From an uncultured Blastocatellia bacterium (GTDB lineage Bacteria; Acidobacteriota; Blastocatellia; HR10): a stretch of 64,000 nucleotides of DNA. The stretch spans positions 99,315-163,314 of the forward strand of contig CALHAI010000010.1 of the NCBI GenBank assembly GCA_937934295.1, written 5' to 3'. Below are positions 54,597 to 63,905 of the stretch, piece by piece. The stretch's first letter is position 1, and every line of letters starts with the position of its first letter. A program made the position numbers and the translations under genes. The notes under the pieces were generated by a model, which saw only the letters and a program-made list of their open reading frames with translations, did no database searches and was not told the DNA's origin.

Positions 54597-56687
54597 ATGT
54601 CGTTTCTGAGTCCATGGTTTCTGCTTGGCGCGCTCTCGCTCATCATCCCGGTGCTCATTCACCTGATGCGGCGAGAGCCGAAGCTGCGCATCCCCTTCGC
54701 CTCCGTTCTCTTCCTGCGGCGGTTGCCCGAGCCCGTGCACAAGCGGCGGCGCTTGAGGCATTGGCTCCTCTTTTTGCTGCGCGCGACGGCTCTGCTTTTG
54801 CTCGCCTTCGCCTTCGCGCGTCCGTACTTGCGCGGTCAGGGTGAGGTGGGGCGTTCCGGGACAGCCCTCGTCTTGCTTGTGGATTGCTCGCTCAGCATGC
54901 GCTATGACGCGCGCTTTGCACGAGCGCGCGCGAAGGCCGAGGAGATCCTCTCACGCGCGCCGGAGGGGGCTCGGGTGGGAGTGATCGGCTTCTCCACGCG
55001 CGTGGAGGTTTCCGCGCCCCTTGAGCGCGATCGCGCGAGCGCGCGCACGGCTCTGCGCGCGCTGCGTCCGACGTTCCGCGCGACCGATTACGCGCAAGGG
55101 GTGCAAGCCGCGCTCTCGCTCCTGGAGAGGGCTGAGGAAGGGGAGAGGGTCATCTACCTCATCTCCGATTTTCACCGTTCGGAGCGGCGATCGGCGGAGT
55201 CCGAGATCCGGCTCCCACCGGGGGTGAAGCTCGTGCCCGTTGACGTCGCACCCGAAGGCGGTGAGAACCGCGCCATCTTGGAGGTTCGCGCGCTCGCGCG
55301 GGCGACGACGCGCCAGGGCTCGGAGCGACTCCTGGTGCGCGTGGGAAATTTCCATCGCGCGGCGGCGTCAACGAGGATCCGCCTCTTCGTCAACGATCGG
55401 CTCGTTCATGAGAAGCCGCTCGCGCTCAGGCCCGACGTCGTCGTGACCGTCGAGTTTCCGGATCTCCCCCTCGATCCCGGCTTCAATCGCGTGCGCGTGG
55501 AGCTTGATCCCGACCGGTTGCCCGACGACGATCGCTTCTTCTTGGTCATTCGGCGCGAGACGCCGCGACCGGTGCTCATCCTCGAAGGCGCTCGATCGCG
55601 CGCGCGTGCAGAGAACGCGAGTTTCTATGTGCAGCAGGCGCTTCTGGCCGATGACGCGTTCGGTTCGGAGCGAGTCCTCGTGCGGGCGCTCGCGGAGGCG
55701 ACGCCGGAGGAGGTGAAGAGAGCGGAGACCATTGTGCTCACCGATCCCTCGGCGCTCGATCCAGCCCTGGAGGCCGCACTTCGCGAGTTCGTCGCCGCCG
55801 GGGGAGGAATGCTTCTCGCACTCGGCCCGCACACGGATGCGGGGGTTTTCAACCGAACCTTCGGCCCTTGGCTCGGTGTGAGGATCGAAGGGGAGCGCAC
55901 CGAGACGTTCTCGCTACTCACGGAGATCGAGGTCGATCACCCGCTCTTTCGCCTCTTCGCCGATCCGCGTCGGGCGAACTTCTCCAACGTGCGGTTCTCC
56001 CAATATGCGAGGCTCGTGCTCGATCCGGATGCGGAACGTACGAGGCCTCCTTTGGTCCTGGCGCGATTTCACGATGGCGGGCCGGCGGTTCTGGAGATCG
56101 CGCGCGGGCGCGGGAGGGTGCTCCTTCTGGCCTTCGGCCTCGATGCGCGGTGGAGCAACCTGCCGCTCACGCCGCTGTATGCGCCACTCGTTCATCAAAT
56201 GCTCGCTTCGGTGAGGAGATCGTCGCCGCACTCTTTCTTCCGCGTGGGGGAGAGCGTCACGCTCGTCGAGGCGGAGCCGGGGAGATCGCTCGCCGTCTTC
56301 GCTCCTGATGGAGAACGCCTCCATCGCGGGGGAGGAGAAGTGTCTGAGGATTCGACCCGGCTCACGCCGGAACGCGTCGGCATCTATCGCGTGCGACGCC
56401 TGAGCGGGGAAGAGCTGATCGCTGTCAACGTCGAGGCCGGAGAGTCGGATCTGGCGAAGATGGAAGAGGCCGAGCTCGAACGCTTGGTGACGGCGATGGG
56501 CGGAGAGGAAACGAAACGATCCATTGCGAACACGGGGGAAGGGCGCGTCCAAGCGGAGCGCCAAACCCTGTGGCGCGCTTTGCTTCTGGCGGCTCTTTTG
56601 TTGCTGTTCTCGGAAGCCGTTTTGGCCGATAGAGCGGCGGGGAGGTTCCGAACGCCGTTCGGTCGTTCTTCGCCGAAGGAGGGATGA
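54597..56687 (+). CDS. BatA-like membrane protein with VWA and GATase-like domains
   Basis: 696 residues. The BatA N-terminus (SFLSPWFLLGALSLIIPVLI, LMRREPKLRIPFASVLFLRR) has helices at about 4-23 and 56-75. A VWA domain with DCSLS (96-100) follows, then beta repeats, a GATase-like module (LREFVAAGGGMLLALGP), and a C-terminal helix (LLLAALLLLFSEAVLAD). Architecture parallels the first gene of the operon, suggesting duplication and divergence. It is likely the membrane docking partner for the MoxR-DUF58 pair. The stop overlaps the next start (ATGA). Confidence 0.9.
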   Translation: MSFLSPWFLLGALSLIIPVLIHLMRREPKLRIPFASVLFLRRLPEPVHKRRRLRHWLLFLLRATALLLLAFAFARPYLRGQGEVGRSGTALVLLVDCSLSMRYDARFARARAKAEEILSRAPEGARVGVIGFSTRVEVSAPLERDRASARTALRALRPTFRATDYAQGVQAALSLLERAEEGERVIYLISDFHRSERRSAESEIRLPPGVKLVPVDVAPEGGENRAILEVRALARATTRQGSERLLVRVGNFHRAAASTRIRLFVNDRLVHEKPLALRPDVVVTVEFPDLPLDPGFNRVRVELDPDRLPDDDRFFLVIRRETPRPVLILEGARSRARAENASFYVQQALLADDAFGSERVLVRALAEATPEEVKRAETIVLTDPSALDPALEAALREFVAAGGGMLLALGPHTDAGVFNRTFGPWLGVRIEGERTETFSLLTEIEVDHPLFRLFADPRRANFSNVRFSQYARLVLDPDAERTRPPLVLARFHDGGPAVLEIARGRGRVLLLAFGLDARWSNLPLTPLYAPLVHQMLASVRRSSPHSFFRVGESVTLVEAEPGRSLAVFAPDGERLHRGGGEVSEDSTRLTPERVGIYRVRRLSGEELIAVNVEAGESDLAKMEEAELERLVTAMGGEETKRSIANTGEGRVQAERQTLWRALLLAALLLLFSEAVLADRAAGRFRTPFGRSSPKEG

Positions 56688-59600
56688 AGATGGCCGCACC
56701 TTCATCGGAGAGGCTACGTCACTTCGTTCACCGCTTGCGTCGGCGGTGGGTGTGGGGCTACTGGCTGCGGCACGCGGCCTTTGCTGTAGCGGCGCTGGTC
56801 GGATGGCTCATCTTTGCCGGGATCGCGGCGGCGCGCGCACCGATTGTGCCGGAAGTTCTGGCGGCACTTCGCGTGGGCACGGTGCTCGTCGTACTGGGGA
56901 TCGCGTACGCCTTCATTTGGCGGCCGCTTCGGCGAATCCCCGATGACGTGACCTTCGCGCACTTCATCGAAGAGCGGGAGCCGCGCCTTGAAGACCGTTT
57001 GGTGACGGCCGTCGAGATCCTCTCTCGATCGGACAGGGCCGCCATCTCGGCGAGATCGTGCGAGCGCGCCGAACCGTTCTCCCCTCTGCTCGTCCACCGG
57101 TTGCTCGCTGATGCGCTCGCGCAGTGCTCGATGGTGAGCGCCGAGTGTGTTCTGCCGACGCGCCAGCTACGCCTTCGCGCGCTTCTGGTCGTGGCGCCGG
57201 TCTTGCTTTTTGTGCTGCTCATGGTCGTGGGGCCGGAATCGCTTCGCACGGGCCTCAAAAGGCTCTCTCTACCATGGGGGCTCGCGTCGCCTCCGAATCT
57301 GACGATTCGCGTACATCCCGGAGATGCGCGCATCCCGCGTGGCTTGGATCAAGAGGTGACGGCCACGCTGCAAAATTTCGATGCCGATTCGGCGCGCATC
57401 CTCTTCCGATCGGAGGGCGACGCCCACTGGCAGGAGCACTCGATGGACGCCTCAGAGCCCCGCGTCTTCCGCTTCCTCTTCGCCAACGTGCAACGTTCGA
57501 TCGAATACGCCGTGACGGCGCGCGCCGTCCGCTCGCCGACCTTTCGTCTGGAGGTCGTGGACTGGCCCCGTGTGAGTCGGCTCGAGCTGCTCTACATCTA
57601 CCCAGCATATACGGGGCAGCCGTCGCGAAGGGTCGAGGATGATGGGGACATTATGGCCTTGAAGGGGACGCGCGTGACGGTGACGGCTCAGCTCAACGGG
57701 CGCGTGCGCGGAGCGTGGCTCGTCTTCGACGATGGGACCTCGCTGGCGATGACGCCAAGTGAGACCTCAAGTTTCACCGCTTCGATCCTCGTCTCCAAGA
57801 ACGCTCGGTATCACATTCGGGTGCGGCCGCTCGTGGGAGAGGTCTACGCTGCCTCGCGCGAGTATCAGATCGAGGCTCTCGACGATGCCCCTCCAACGAT
57901 CGCTCTCGAGAAGCCCGGACGGGATATGAAGGTGACGGCCATTCAGGAGATCTTCACCGAAGCGCGCGCCGAGGACGATTACGGCATCGGACGCGTGGAA
58001 CTGCATTATTCGGTCAACGGTGGGCCAGAACAGAGGGTCACGCTCTATCAGGCGCACGGCGCGCCCGCTCGGTTTGTCACCGGATCGCACACGTTCTTCC
58101 TCGAGGAGCTGAATCTGGAGCCCGGCGATGTGATCAGCTACTACGTCACCGCCCGCGACAACAACACGGCGACCGGTCCCGGCATCGCGACGAGCGACAT
58201 CTACTTCCTCGAAGTCAGACCGTTCGACCGACGGTTTCGTCAAGCGCAGCAAGCGCCGACAGGCCAAGGAGCCGCAGATCGCGAGAGCGCGTTTGCCGAG
58301 CGGCAGAAGGAGATCATCGCGGCGACCTGGCGCGTTCTTCGAGAGAAGGATCGCGTCTCGGCCGAAGAGTTTCGGGCAAACATGAACACGCTCGAGCTGG
58401 CCCAATCGAAACTGCGCGAGGACGTGCAGACAGTCGTGGAGCGCCTGCAACGACGACTCGGCGAGAACTTGGAGGAGATGGAGGATTTCAAGAAGCTCTT
58501 CGATTCCTTGAGCGCGGCCGTTCGAGAGATGGAGCGCGCCGTCCTTGAATTGCGGGCGCGTCGCCTGAAGGAAGCGCTACCCTTCGAACACCGAGCTTAC
58601 CAACAGCTCCTTCGCGCCGACTCCGTCTTTCGGGAGATTCAAGTCGCCTTCGCCAATCGGGCTGATGGGGGAGCCAACGCACGCGCGCAAGACTTGGCTG
58701 ATCTCTTCGAGCTGGAGCTGGACAAGATGAGGAACCAGTACGAGACGATCCGACGCGATCGCGGACAAGCGCGCGATCGGCAGTTGGAGGAATTGGAGCG
58801 GCGACTGCGCGAGCTGGCCGAGCGGCAGCAGCGGCTTCTGGAGCAGCGCTTGCGACAAGGAGCGTCCGGCGGTTCCGGAGAAGAAGGGCAGATGGCCGAG
58901 CAGGTGCGCGAGATGGCGCGGCAGCTCGAGCGGTTGACGCGGGAGCGACGAGACGCGCGCCTGGAGCAAGTCCGTCAGCGCTTGGAACAAGCGGCGCGCG
59001 AGATGCAGCGCGCGCGCCATGCATCAGATGAGCGCGAGGCGGCGGCGCATCGGGCGCAAGCCTTAGAACACCTGCAGGCGGCGCGGCGCCAGCTCCAATT
59101 GGCCCAACGCTCGCAGTTGGTCGAGACGATTCGCCGTCTACGCGATCGCGCACACGAAGCCCGCGAGCATCAGGAGCGCATCGCTCGCGAAGTCGAGCGC
59201 CTCGCCCGCGAATCCGATCGCGCGTCTTCGGAGGCGGCGCGACAGTCGCTTCGCGAACGGAAATCGGCGCTCGCCGAAGAAGTCTCTGGCCTCGGACAGC
59301 AGATCGAAGACGCTGCGCGACGTGCGCGCGAAGAGAACGCAGCGTCAGCCGCGAGAAGCCTCTCGGCCGCCGCTGAGACGATTCGACGCGAGCGCGTGCC
59401 CGAACAGATCGAGCAGGGAAATCGATTGCTCGAAAATCGGTGGCTCGAATATGCCGCCGAGCGCGAGCGCACGATCGCCCGGGCGCTCGGCGAGATCACC
59501 CGCCGGCTCGACGAAGCGGCCCGCAACGCTGGATCGCGGTCGCTCGAGGATCGCTTGGCCGAGGCTCAAGAGCGCGCGCGTCGCTTGGCCGAACATCTCC

Positions 59601-60235
59601 AGTCGCTCAGCGACCGATTGTCCGCTGAGCAGGAGGACGCTCGTGCGCGGAGAGGAGAGTCGCGTGCTTCTCGGCAAGAAGCTTCGCGGGCCGGTGATCG
59701 GCAGGGAAGGACAGATCGGTCGGGAGGGCGAACATCGGCGACGCCGGAACCTTCTCGAGAGCCATCGGGTGGGCAACGCACCGGCGAAGTGCGAGTGAAT
59801 CCTCTGGGGCGTCGCGGTCCTGCTCAGGATTCCACAGCCGACGCAACGGCGTTCGAGCCGCCGCTACCGGGTCGCGATCTCGGCGAGGCCCTTCGGCAGC
59901 TTCGGCGCGAACTCGATGAGCGCGTGCGAGAAGCCGAAGAGCTGCGTCGAAGCCTCATGCCTATGCGCGATCTTGTGGACGACGCCAATCGGCTGATCGC
60001 TGAGCTTCGACGCCTTAATGAAATGCGATTGTTCAACGATCCGGAGGAGATCGAGCGATTGAAACGTCACGTGCTTGATCCACTCCGGCGCTTGGAATGG
60101 GAACTGAGTCGTCGGCAGCAAGGGCAGTTGGGATCCGATCGACTGCGGCTGGCCGAGGAGATGGCCGTTCCACCGGAATACCGGCGCGTGGTCGAGGAAT
60201 ACTACCGACGCCTCGCCCGCCGCCCGAACCGCTAA
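56684..60235 (+). CDS. Large DUF4175-like membrane protein with long coiled coil
   Basis: 1183 residues. Three N-terminal helices (about 29-50, 58-79, 163-182) and an extracytoplasmic beta region (to about 510: VHPGDARIPRGLDQEVTA, LEPGDVISYYVTARDNN) precede a ~670-residue Arg/Glu/Gln-rich coiled coil (QLEELERRLRELAERQQRLL and similar). The coiled coil is interrupted by a low-complexity Ser/Arg/Gly linker near 990-1050. The general plan matches DUF4175/TIGR02302 proteins of alphaproteobacteria, though longer. ATG overlaps the previous stop. It is the last gene of the operon and may act as an envelope-spanning scaffold. Confidence 0.87.
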   Translation: MKMAAPSSERLRHFVHRLRRRWVWGYWLRHAAFAVAALVGWLIFAGIAAARAPIVPEVLAALRVGTVLVVLGIAYAFIWRPLRRIPDDVTFAHFIEEREPRLEDRLVTAVEILSRSDRAAISARSCERAEPFSPLLVHRLLADALAQCSMVSAECVLPTRQLRLRALLVVAPVLLFVLLMVVGPESLRTGLKRLSLPWGLASPPNLTIRVHPGDARIPRGLDQEVTATLQNFDADSARILFRSEGDAHWQEHSMDASEPRVFRFLFANVQRSIEYAVTARAVRSPTFRLEVVDWPRVSRLELLYIYPAYTGQPSRRVEDDGDIMALKGTRVTVTAQLNGRVRGAWLVFDDGTSLAMTPSETSSFTASILVSKNARYHIRVRPLVGEVYAASREYQIEALDDAPPTIALEKPGRDMKVTAIQEIFTEARAEDDYGIGRVELHYSVNGGPEQRVTLYQAHGAPARFVTGSHTFFLEELNLEPGDVISYYVTARDNNTATGPGIATSDIYFLEVRPFDRRFRQAQQAPTGQGAADRESAFAERQKEIIAATWRVLREKDRVSAEEFRANMNTLELAQSKLREDVQTVVERLQRRLGENLEEMEDFKKLFDSLSAAVREMERAVLELRARRLKEALPFEHRAYQQLLRADSVFREIQVAFANRADGGANARAQDLADLFELELDKMRNQYETIRRDRGQARDRQLEELERRLRELAERQQRLLEQRLRQGASGGSGEEGQMAEQVREMARQLERLTRERRDARLEQVRQRLEQAAREMQRARHASDEREAAAHRAQALEHLQAARRQLQLAQRSQLVETIRRLRDRAHEAREHQERIAREVERLARESDRASSEAARQSLRERKSALAEEVSGLGQQIEDAARRAREENAASAARSLSAAAETIRRERVPEQIEQGNRLLENRWLEYAAERERTIARALGEITRRLDEAARNAGSRSLEDRLAEAQERARRLAEHLQSLSDRLSAEQEDARARRGESRASRQEASRAGDRQGRTDRSGGRTSATPEPSREPSGGQRTGEVRVNPLGRRGPAQDSTADATAFEPPLPGRDLGEALRQLRRELDERVREAEELRRSLMPMRDLVDDANRLIAELRRLNEMRLFNDPEEIERLKRHVLDPLRRLEWELSRRQQGQLGSDRLRLAEEMAVPPEYRRVVEEYYRRLARRPNR

Positions 60236-60276
60236 AACGGTTACGTTGCCCTCAGCGCTGGGAGGCCCCGCATCTC

Positions 60277-63200
60277 CTACTCCGTCTCGAACCCGTGGCT
60301 GCTGAACTTCAGAGCCCTGGCGTTCTCGGTGACGGTGCGCACCACGTTCTCCGGGACTCCCTCGGGTACAGTCGCTTCGATCTCCAGGGTCACCTGGACC
60401 CGCGCCCCAGGGACGTTCACAAGGTGGGTGAGGATTTCCTCAGCAATCCTGCCTGCCTCCGCCCCCGCCCGGACCGGGTCCAGGCTTACCGTCCCGTGGA
60501 ATCGCGTGGGAAGCCTAGGACGCGGCGGTCCCTCCGGCCCGGTCACCGGTCCTCCCACCGTGGGCTCCTCTACTCTCCGGCCCCACTGAGGAGGCGCCGC
60601 ACCGGACCCCACCGCCTCCATCTGCCTCTTCGCCGCCTCCGGCTTCACCACCAGACCCTGCGGAGCCTCCCGCCCAAGCTCCACCTGTTGATTGAACCGA
60701 AGCCCCCTGTACCGACCCGCAGCCTCGTCGAAGCTGTCCGCGTAGGCGAACGCCTCCTGCTCCCACGTCAGAAGCGCCACACCGTCCCGTACGGCCTCCA
60801 CCAGCACCGCCGGACTCTTCAAGCGCGGCAGGTAGATGTACCGGGCAAAGTCTTCAACAAGCTGCCGAACCTCCACGTGATCTCCCCGCCACAGCGGAAC
60901 TCTGTCCAGTTCCATCCGGAGTCGTGTCCCCGCCAGCCGGGTCAACAGCAGCTCGTCCCTCACAAGCCTCGTACTCGCCCGCACTGCAAGCCCCTCGTTC
61001 CCCTGCAGACGGACCTCCTGCCAGGTGACTTCGCCCTGGGGGTCCGTCTGGACCGGTACCAGCAACCACTGAAAGGTCTCCGGCAGACGCGCCGCCACCG
61101 TGGCATCGGCGGCCGCCTTCTGCGACTCGGCCTGCCTCACCTGGTGCGGGGAAAGGTCTAAGACGTCCTTGTCCTGCAGGATGGACTCCCAGGCTAGGTA
61201 CCGCCGGGCTGCCTCCTCCAGGTCCTGCAGTCGCACCCGGTCCGCAGCCAGGAAAACCAGTGTGTTCCGGTAGTGGCGAGGGGAGTTACCGCGCCACTCG
61301 AGGACCTGTTTCGCAAAGGCTAGAGCCGGGCTCTCCTGACCTCTCGTGTGTGGGTGGTCGATCCCCACGATCACCAGCCGCGCGTCCAGGTCGTCCGGCA
61401 CATCCTGACTGGTGCGTGGGAAGTCGTGCACCCGGCTGAACTCGCCCGGCCGCCCTCGCACCTCCTCCCGCACCCGCCGCTCGATCTCCCGGGCCACCTT
61501 CTCGGGCTCCCGTGCGAGCTGCGCAGACCGGTCCTCCGCAAGGCTTGTGACCGTCGGCTGGGTGGAGTACCAGTAGCGGTTCCCGTCCTGGTACAGGTAG
61601 GTCGCCTCCCCCGCCAGCCGACGCAGCGCATCGCCGAAAACCGCCGGCGCTTCCCCGGGCATCACGCAGCCGAGGCGAATACGCCGGTCCTCGACCCCCT
61701 GGTGCGCCGCCCGCTGGATCGGGGCTGAGCCCAGGTAGATGGTGCGGGCCACCCGCCGGCAGGCGTGGTACTTGCCCAGGTTGGGTACCTCGGAGTCCAA
61801 CCGGACCGGCAGCGAGTTCGGCCCGTCCACGTCCTTCTCGATCACCGGGACCCAGTTCTCCGACAGGTACCGGGTAAGCTCGAACTGCACCCGCGGGTCG
61901 TCTATGGGGATGGTACAGGGCAGGATCAGCGGGTTCCGGTCTCCCCGCACCCACAGGCTGTGAATCACTGCGGCCATGAGCCGCAGCACCCCCCGCGTGC
62001 GCTGGAACTTCGCCAGACTGGACCAGTCTTCGTAGAGGCGTGCGAACACCTCGGGATGGATCGGATACGCCGCTTTCAGCCGACGCTCGTACTCGGCCTC
62101 GGCGCACTCCGTCGGGAACTCACCCTTCTGAGTGCGGTAGAGCTCGGCGAAGGCCCGCGCAGTTACATCGCGCGCCTTGAACTGCTCCGGGTCCGTCATG
62201 GGCTCGAACAGCCGCCGACGCACGATCTCGAAACTCTCCTCCGCGCTGGCCGGCCGCCAGGGCGACTCGATGCGCCCGATCACGTTCCGGAGCCGGTCCA
62301 GCGCCTCCCGCCCTCGCACGCCACCCACCTCGATGTCTTCGGCCATGGCGTGGGGCGACGCGGGCGCAGCTGAGGCCGGCAGGGAGACCGCCACCAGGCA
62401 GCTCTTGGCCGCCCGCGCAGACTCCGTGAGCGCCTGCGCAAAGGTGAACTGCGTGTCGAACGTGCCCCCAGGTAAGTCCGGGCTGTCGTGGAGCTGCCGG
62501 GCATACGCCACCCACTCGTCAATCAGCACCAGACACGGGCCGTACGCATTGAACAACTCCCGGAGAACGTCCCCCGGGCTCGTGGCGTGCTCGTCGTCTT
62601 TCGCCACCCGAGCGTAAGCCCTCCGGGCTTCCTCCAGGCCACCGGCCGCCAACCCGAGCTGCCAGGCCAGCTCACCCCACAGCGTGCGGACAACCGTCCC
62701 GTCGGGCTTCGTCGTCGGGTTTCCCGGCGAAATCCGGTTCCCGACCAGTACCACCCGCCGCACCCGAGGCAACGTGTGCACGCCCGCCTCGGCCATCAGC
62801 TCCTCCACTCCCGGCAGCTCTGCAGGAGACCTGCCGCTGAACAGGTGGTAGAGGGCGATCATGGCGTGCGTCTTGCCGCCCCCGAAGTTGGTCTGGAGCT
62901 GCACCACCGGATCGCCACCGGTGCCCGACAGGCGCTGCACCGCGCTCACCAGCAATCGCTTCAGGTTCTCCGTCAGGTACGTGCGCCGGAAGAACTCCAC
63001 GGGGTCCTGGTACTCCGAGGCCGCCTCCTCCAGGTACACCTGCCAGAGGTCTGCCGCGAACTCCGCCTGCTGGTAGCGCCCACTCGCTACGTCGGGGTGT
63101 GGGCTGATGACCTCCCTCCAAGGCTTGAGTGCCCCGGCGGTCGCCGCCTCCACCAGCGCCCCGCCAGCCCTCCGCCGTTCCGCCCGCACCTGCTCATCGA

Positions 63201-63624
63201 ACCGCACCCGCAACAGCTCCTGCTTCATCCGCTCCAGCTCTCCGGCCTGAGGCGCGGAGATGGCAGACAGCAGCCGTCCCGCGGAGTCCAGCACCCGGTA
63301 AGCGTCGTCCGTGCTGAATGCCTCCTGGTGAGCCCACCGGTTGCGCCAGTCCCGCAGCTCGGAGACAAGCGACCGTTCTGCCTGGCCCAAAGTCCTCCGG
63401 AAGACCTCGTTCCACCCCTCCCACATCACCCTGAGCAGCGCGGCCACGTCCCACTCCCGGATCCGCTTGCGGGCCACCGCGCGGTCGTCCCCTACCAGCC
63501 GGGCCGCCTCCGCCTCGGCCTGGGCGCGATACTGGCTCTGAAACTCACGCTCCACGAACGGCCCCAGCCCAGCCCGCAGGAGTTCCATCGCTTTTCCAAC
63601 GCGCTCGTGATTCGTCACTGCCAT
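60277..63624 (-). CDS. HEPN (Swt1-type)-DUF499 family AAA-like ATPase, predicted defence protein
   Basis: 1115 residues. The N-terminal ~130 form a Swt1-like HEPN domain: helices FRRTLGQAERSLVSELRDW and the RX4H motif Arg94-x4-His99 (RNRWAH), the RNase site of active HEPNs. The DUF499 (COG1483) ATPase follows with Walker A QTNFGGGKTHAM near 247 and Walker B LVLIDEW near 365. The C-terminal region is Pro-rich, then a small alpha/beta end domain. DUF499 proteins typically accompany DUF1156 adenine methylases and helicases in predicted phage-defence loci. ATG 63624 follows GGGGGAG. Base composition looks richer in GC than the rest of the window, a sign of transfer. Confidence 0.88.
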   Translation of the reverse strand: MAVTNHERVGKAMELLRAGLGPFVEREFQSQYRAQAEAEAARLVGDDRAVARKRIREWDVAALLRVMWEGWNEVFRRTLGQAERSLVSELRDWRNRWAHQEAFSTDDAYRVLDSAGRLLSAISAPQAGELERMKQELLRVRFDEQVRAERRRAGGALVEAATAGALKPWREVISPHPDVASGRYQQAEFAADLWQVYLEEAASEYQDPVEFFRRTYLTENLKRLLVSAVQRLSGTGGDPVVQLQTNFGGGKTHAMIALYHLFSGRSPAELPGVEELMAEAGVHTLPRVRRVVLVGNRISPGNPTTKPDGTVVRTLWGELAWQLGLAAGGLEEARRAYARVAKDDEHATSPGDVLRELFNAYGPCLVLIDEWVAYARQLHDSPDLPGGTFDTQFTFAQALTESARAAKSCLVAVSLPASAAPASPHAMAEDIEVGGVRGREALDRLRNVIGRIESPWRPASAEESFEIVRRRLFEPMTDPEQFKARDVTARAFAELYRTQKGEFPTECAEAEYERRLKAAYPIHPEVFARLYEDWSSLAKFQRTRGVLRLMAAVIHSLWVRGDRNPLILPCTIPIDDPRVQFELTRYLSENWVPVIEKDVDGPNSLPVRLDSEVPNLGKYHACRRVARTIYLGSAPIQRAAHQGVEDRRIRLGCVMPGEAPAVFGDALRRLAGEATYLYQDGNRYWYSTQPTVTSLAEDRSAQLAREPEKVAREIERRVREEVRGRPGEFSRVHDFPRTSQDVPDDLDARLVIVGIDHPHTRGQESPALAFAKQVLEWRGNSPRHYRNTLVFLAADRVRLQDLEEAARRYLAWESILQDKDVLDLSPHQVRQAESQKAAADATVAARLPETFQWLLVPVQTDPQGEVTWQEVRLQGNEGLAVRASTRLVRDELLLTRLAGTRLRMELDRVPLWRGDHVEVRQLVEDFARYIYLPRLKSPAVLVEAVRDGVALLTWEQEAFAYADSFDEAAGRYRGLRFNQQVELGREAPQGLVVKPEAAKRQMEAVGSGAAPPQWGRRVEEPTVGGPVTGPEGPPRPRLPTRFHGTVSLDPVRAGAEAGRIAEEILTHLVNVPGARVQVTLEIEATVPEGVPENVVRTVTENARALKFSSHGFETE

Positions 63625-63640
63625 GTCCGCACGCTCCCCC

Positions 63641-63905
63641 TCAAGATCCTCCGAACAGCTCTCGGATCAAAGCCTCGCGCTCCACCTCAAGATACCCGGC
63701 TACTTCCTTGAGAATGCCCGCGGAGAATGCCCGCGAGCGTACCCACTCTGAGAGGTCGATGGCGAGGAATCGTGATCCTGTGTTCCGAGCCGCGGACAGA
63801 CGAAACCAAGCGCATGTGGCTACCCGTTTGACGGACGACCCGATAGCCGTACCGGCCCAACAGGCGGGCGATCTCTTCGCCCCCAATATCCCGTGGCAGT
63901 CTCAC
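63641..63905 (-). pseudogene. hicA: hicA-like toxin gene, frameshifted by a 13-bp tandem duplication
   Basis: Starting at GTG 63905 the frame encodes a HicA/YcfA-type mRNA interferase: LPRDIGGEEIARLLGRYGY, then QTGSHMRLV with the catalytic-type His of the GSH motif, then HRITIPRHRPLRVGTLAGIL. At this point the frame runs into a perfect duplication of GAGAATGCCCGCG (63710-63722 and 63723-63735) and is thrown out of frame, ending early at 63687. Removing one copy restores KEVAGYLEVEREALIRELF, the expected C-terminal helix, to a stop at 63641, 16 bases before the DUF499 gene. The start overlaps the hicB-like stop (GTGA). As it stands the final ~25 residues are replaced by 13 unrelated ones. Confidence 0.85.
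63710..63735. repeat. 13-bp perfect tandem duplication in hicA
   Basis: GAGAATGCCCGCG occurs twice in direct succession (63710-63722, 63723-63735). Thirteen is not a multiple of three, so it frameshifts the gene. Such a duplication is the expected product, and a possible substrate for reversal, of replication slippage. Confidence 0.95.

Noticed and set aside
60236..60276. Attachment site or IS end at the composition change
   Set aside because: I saw no inverted repeat, target duplication, integrase or tRNA at this junction, so no mobile-element boundary is claimed.
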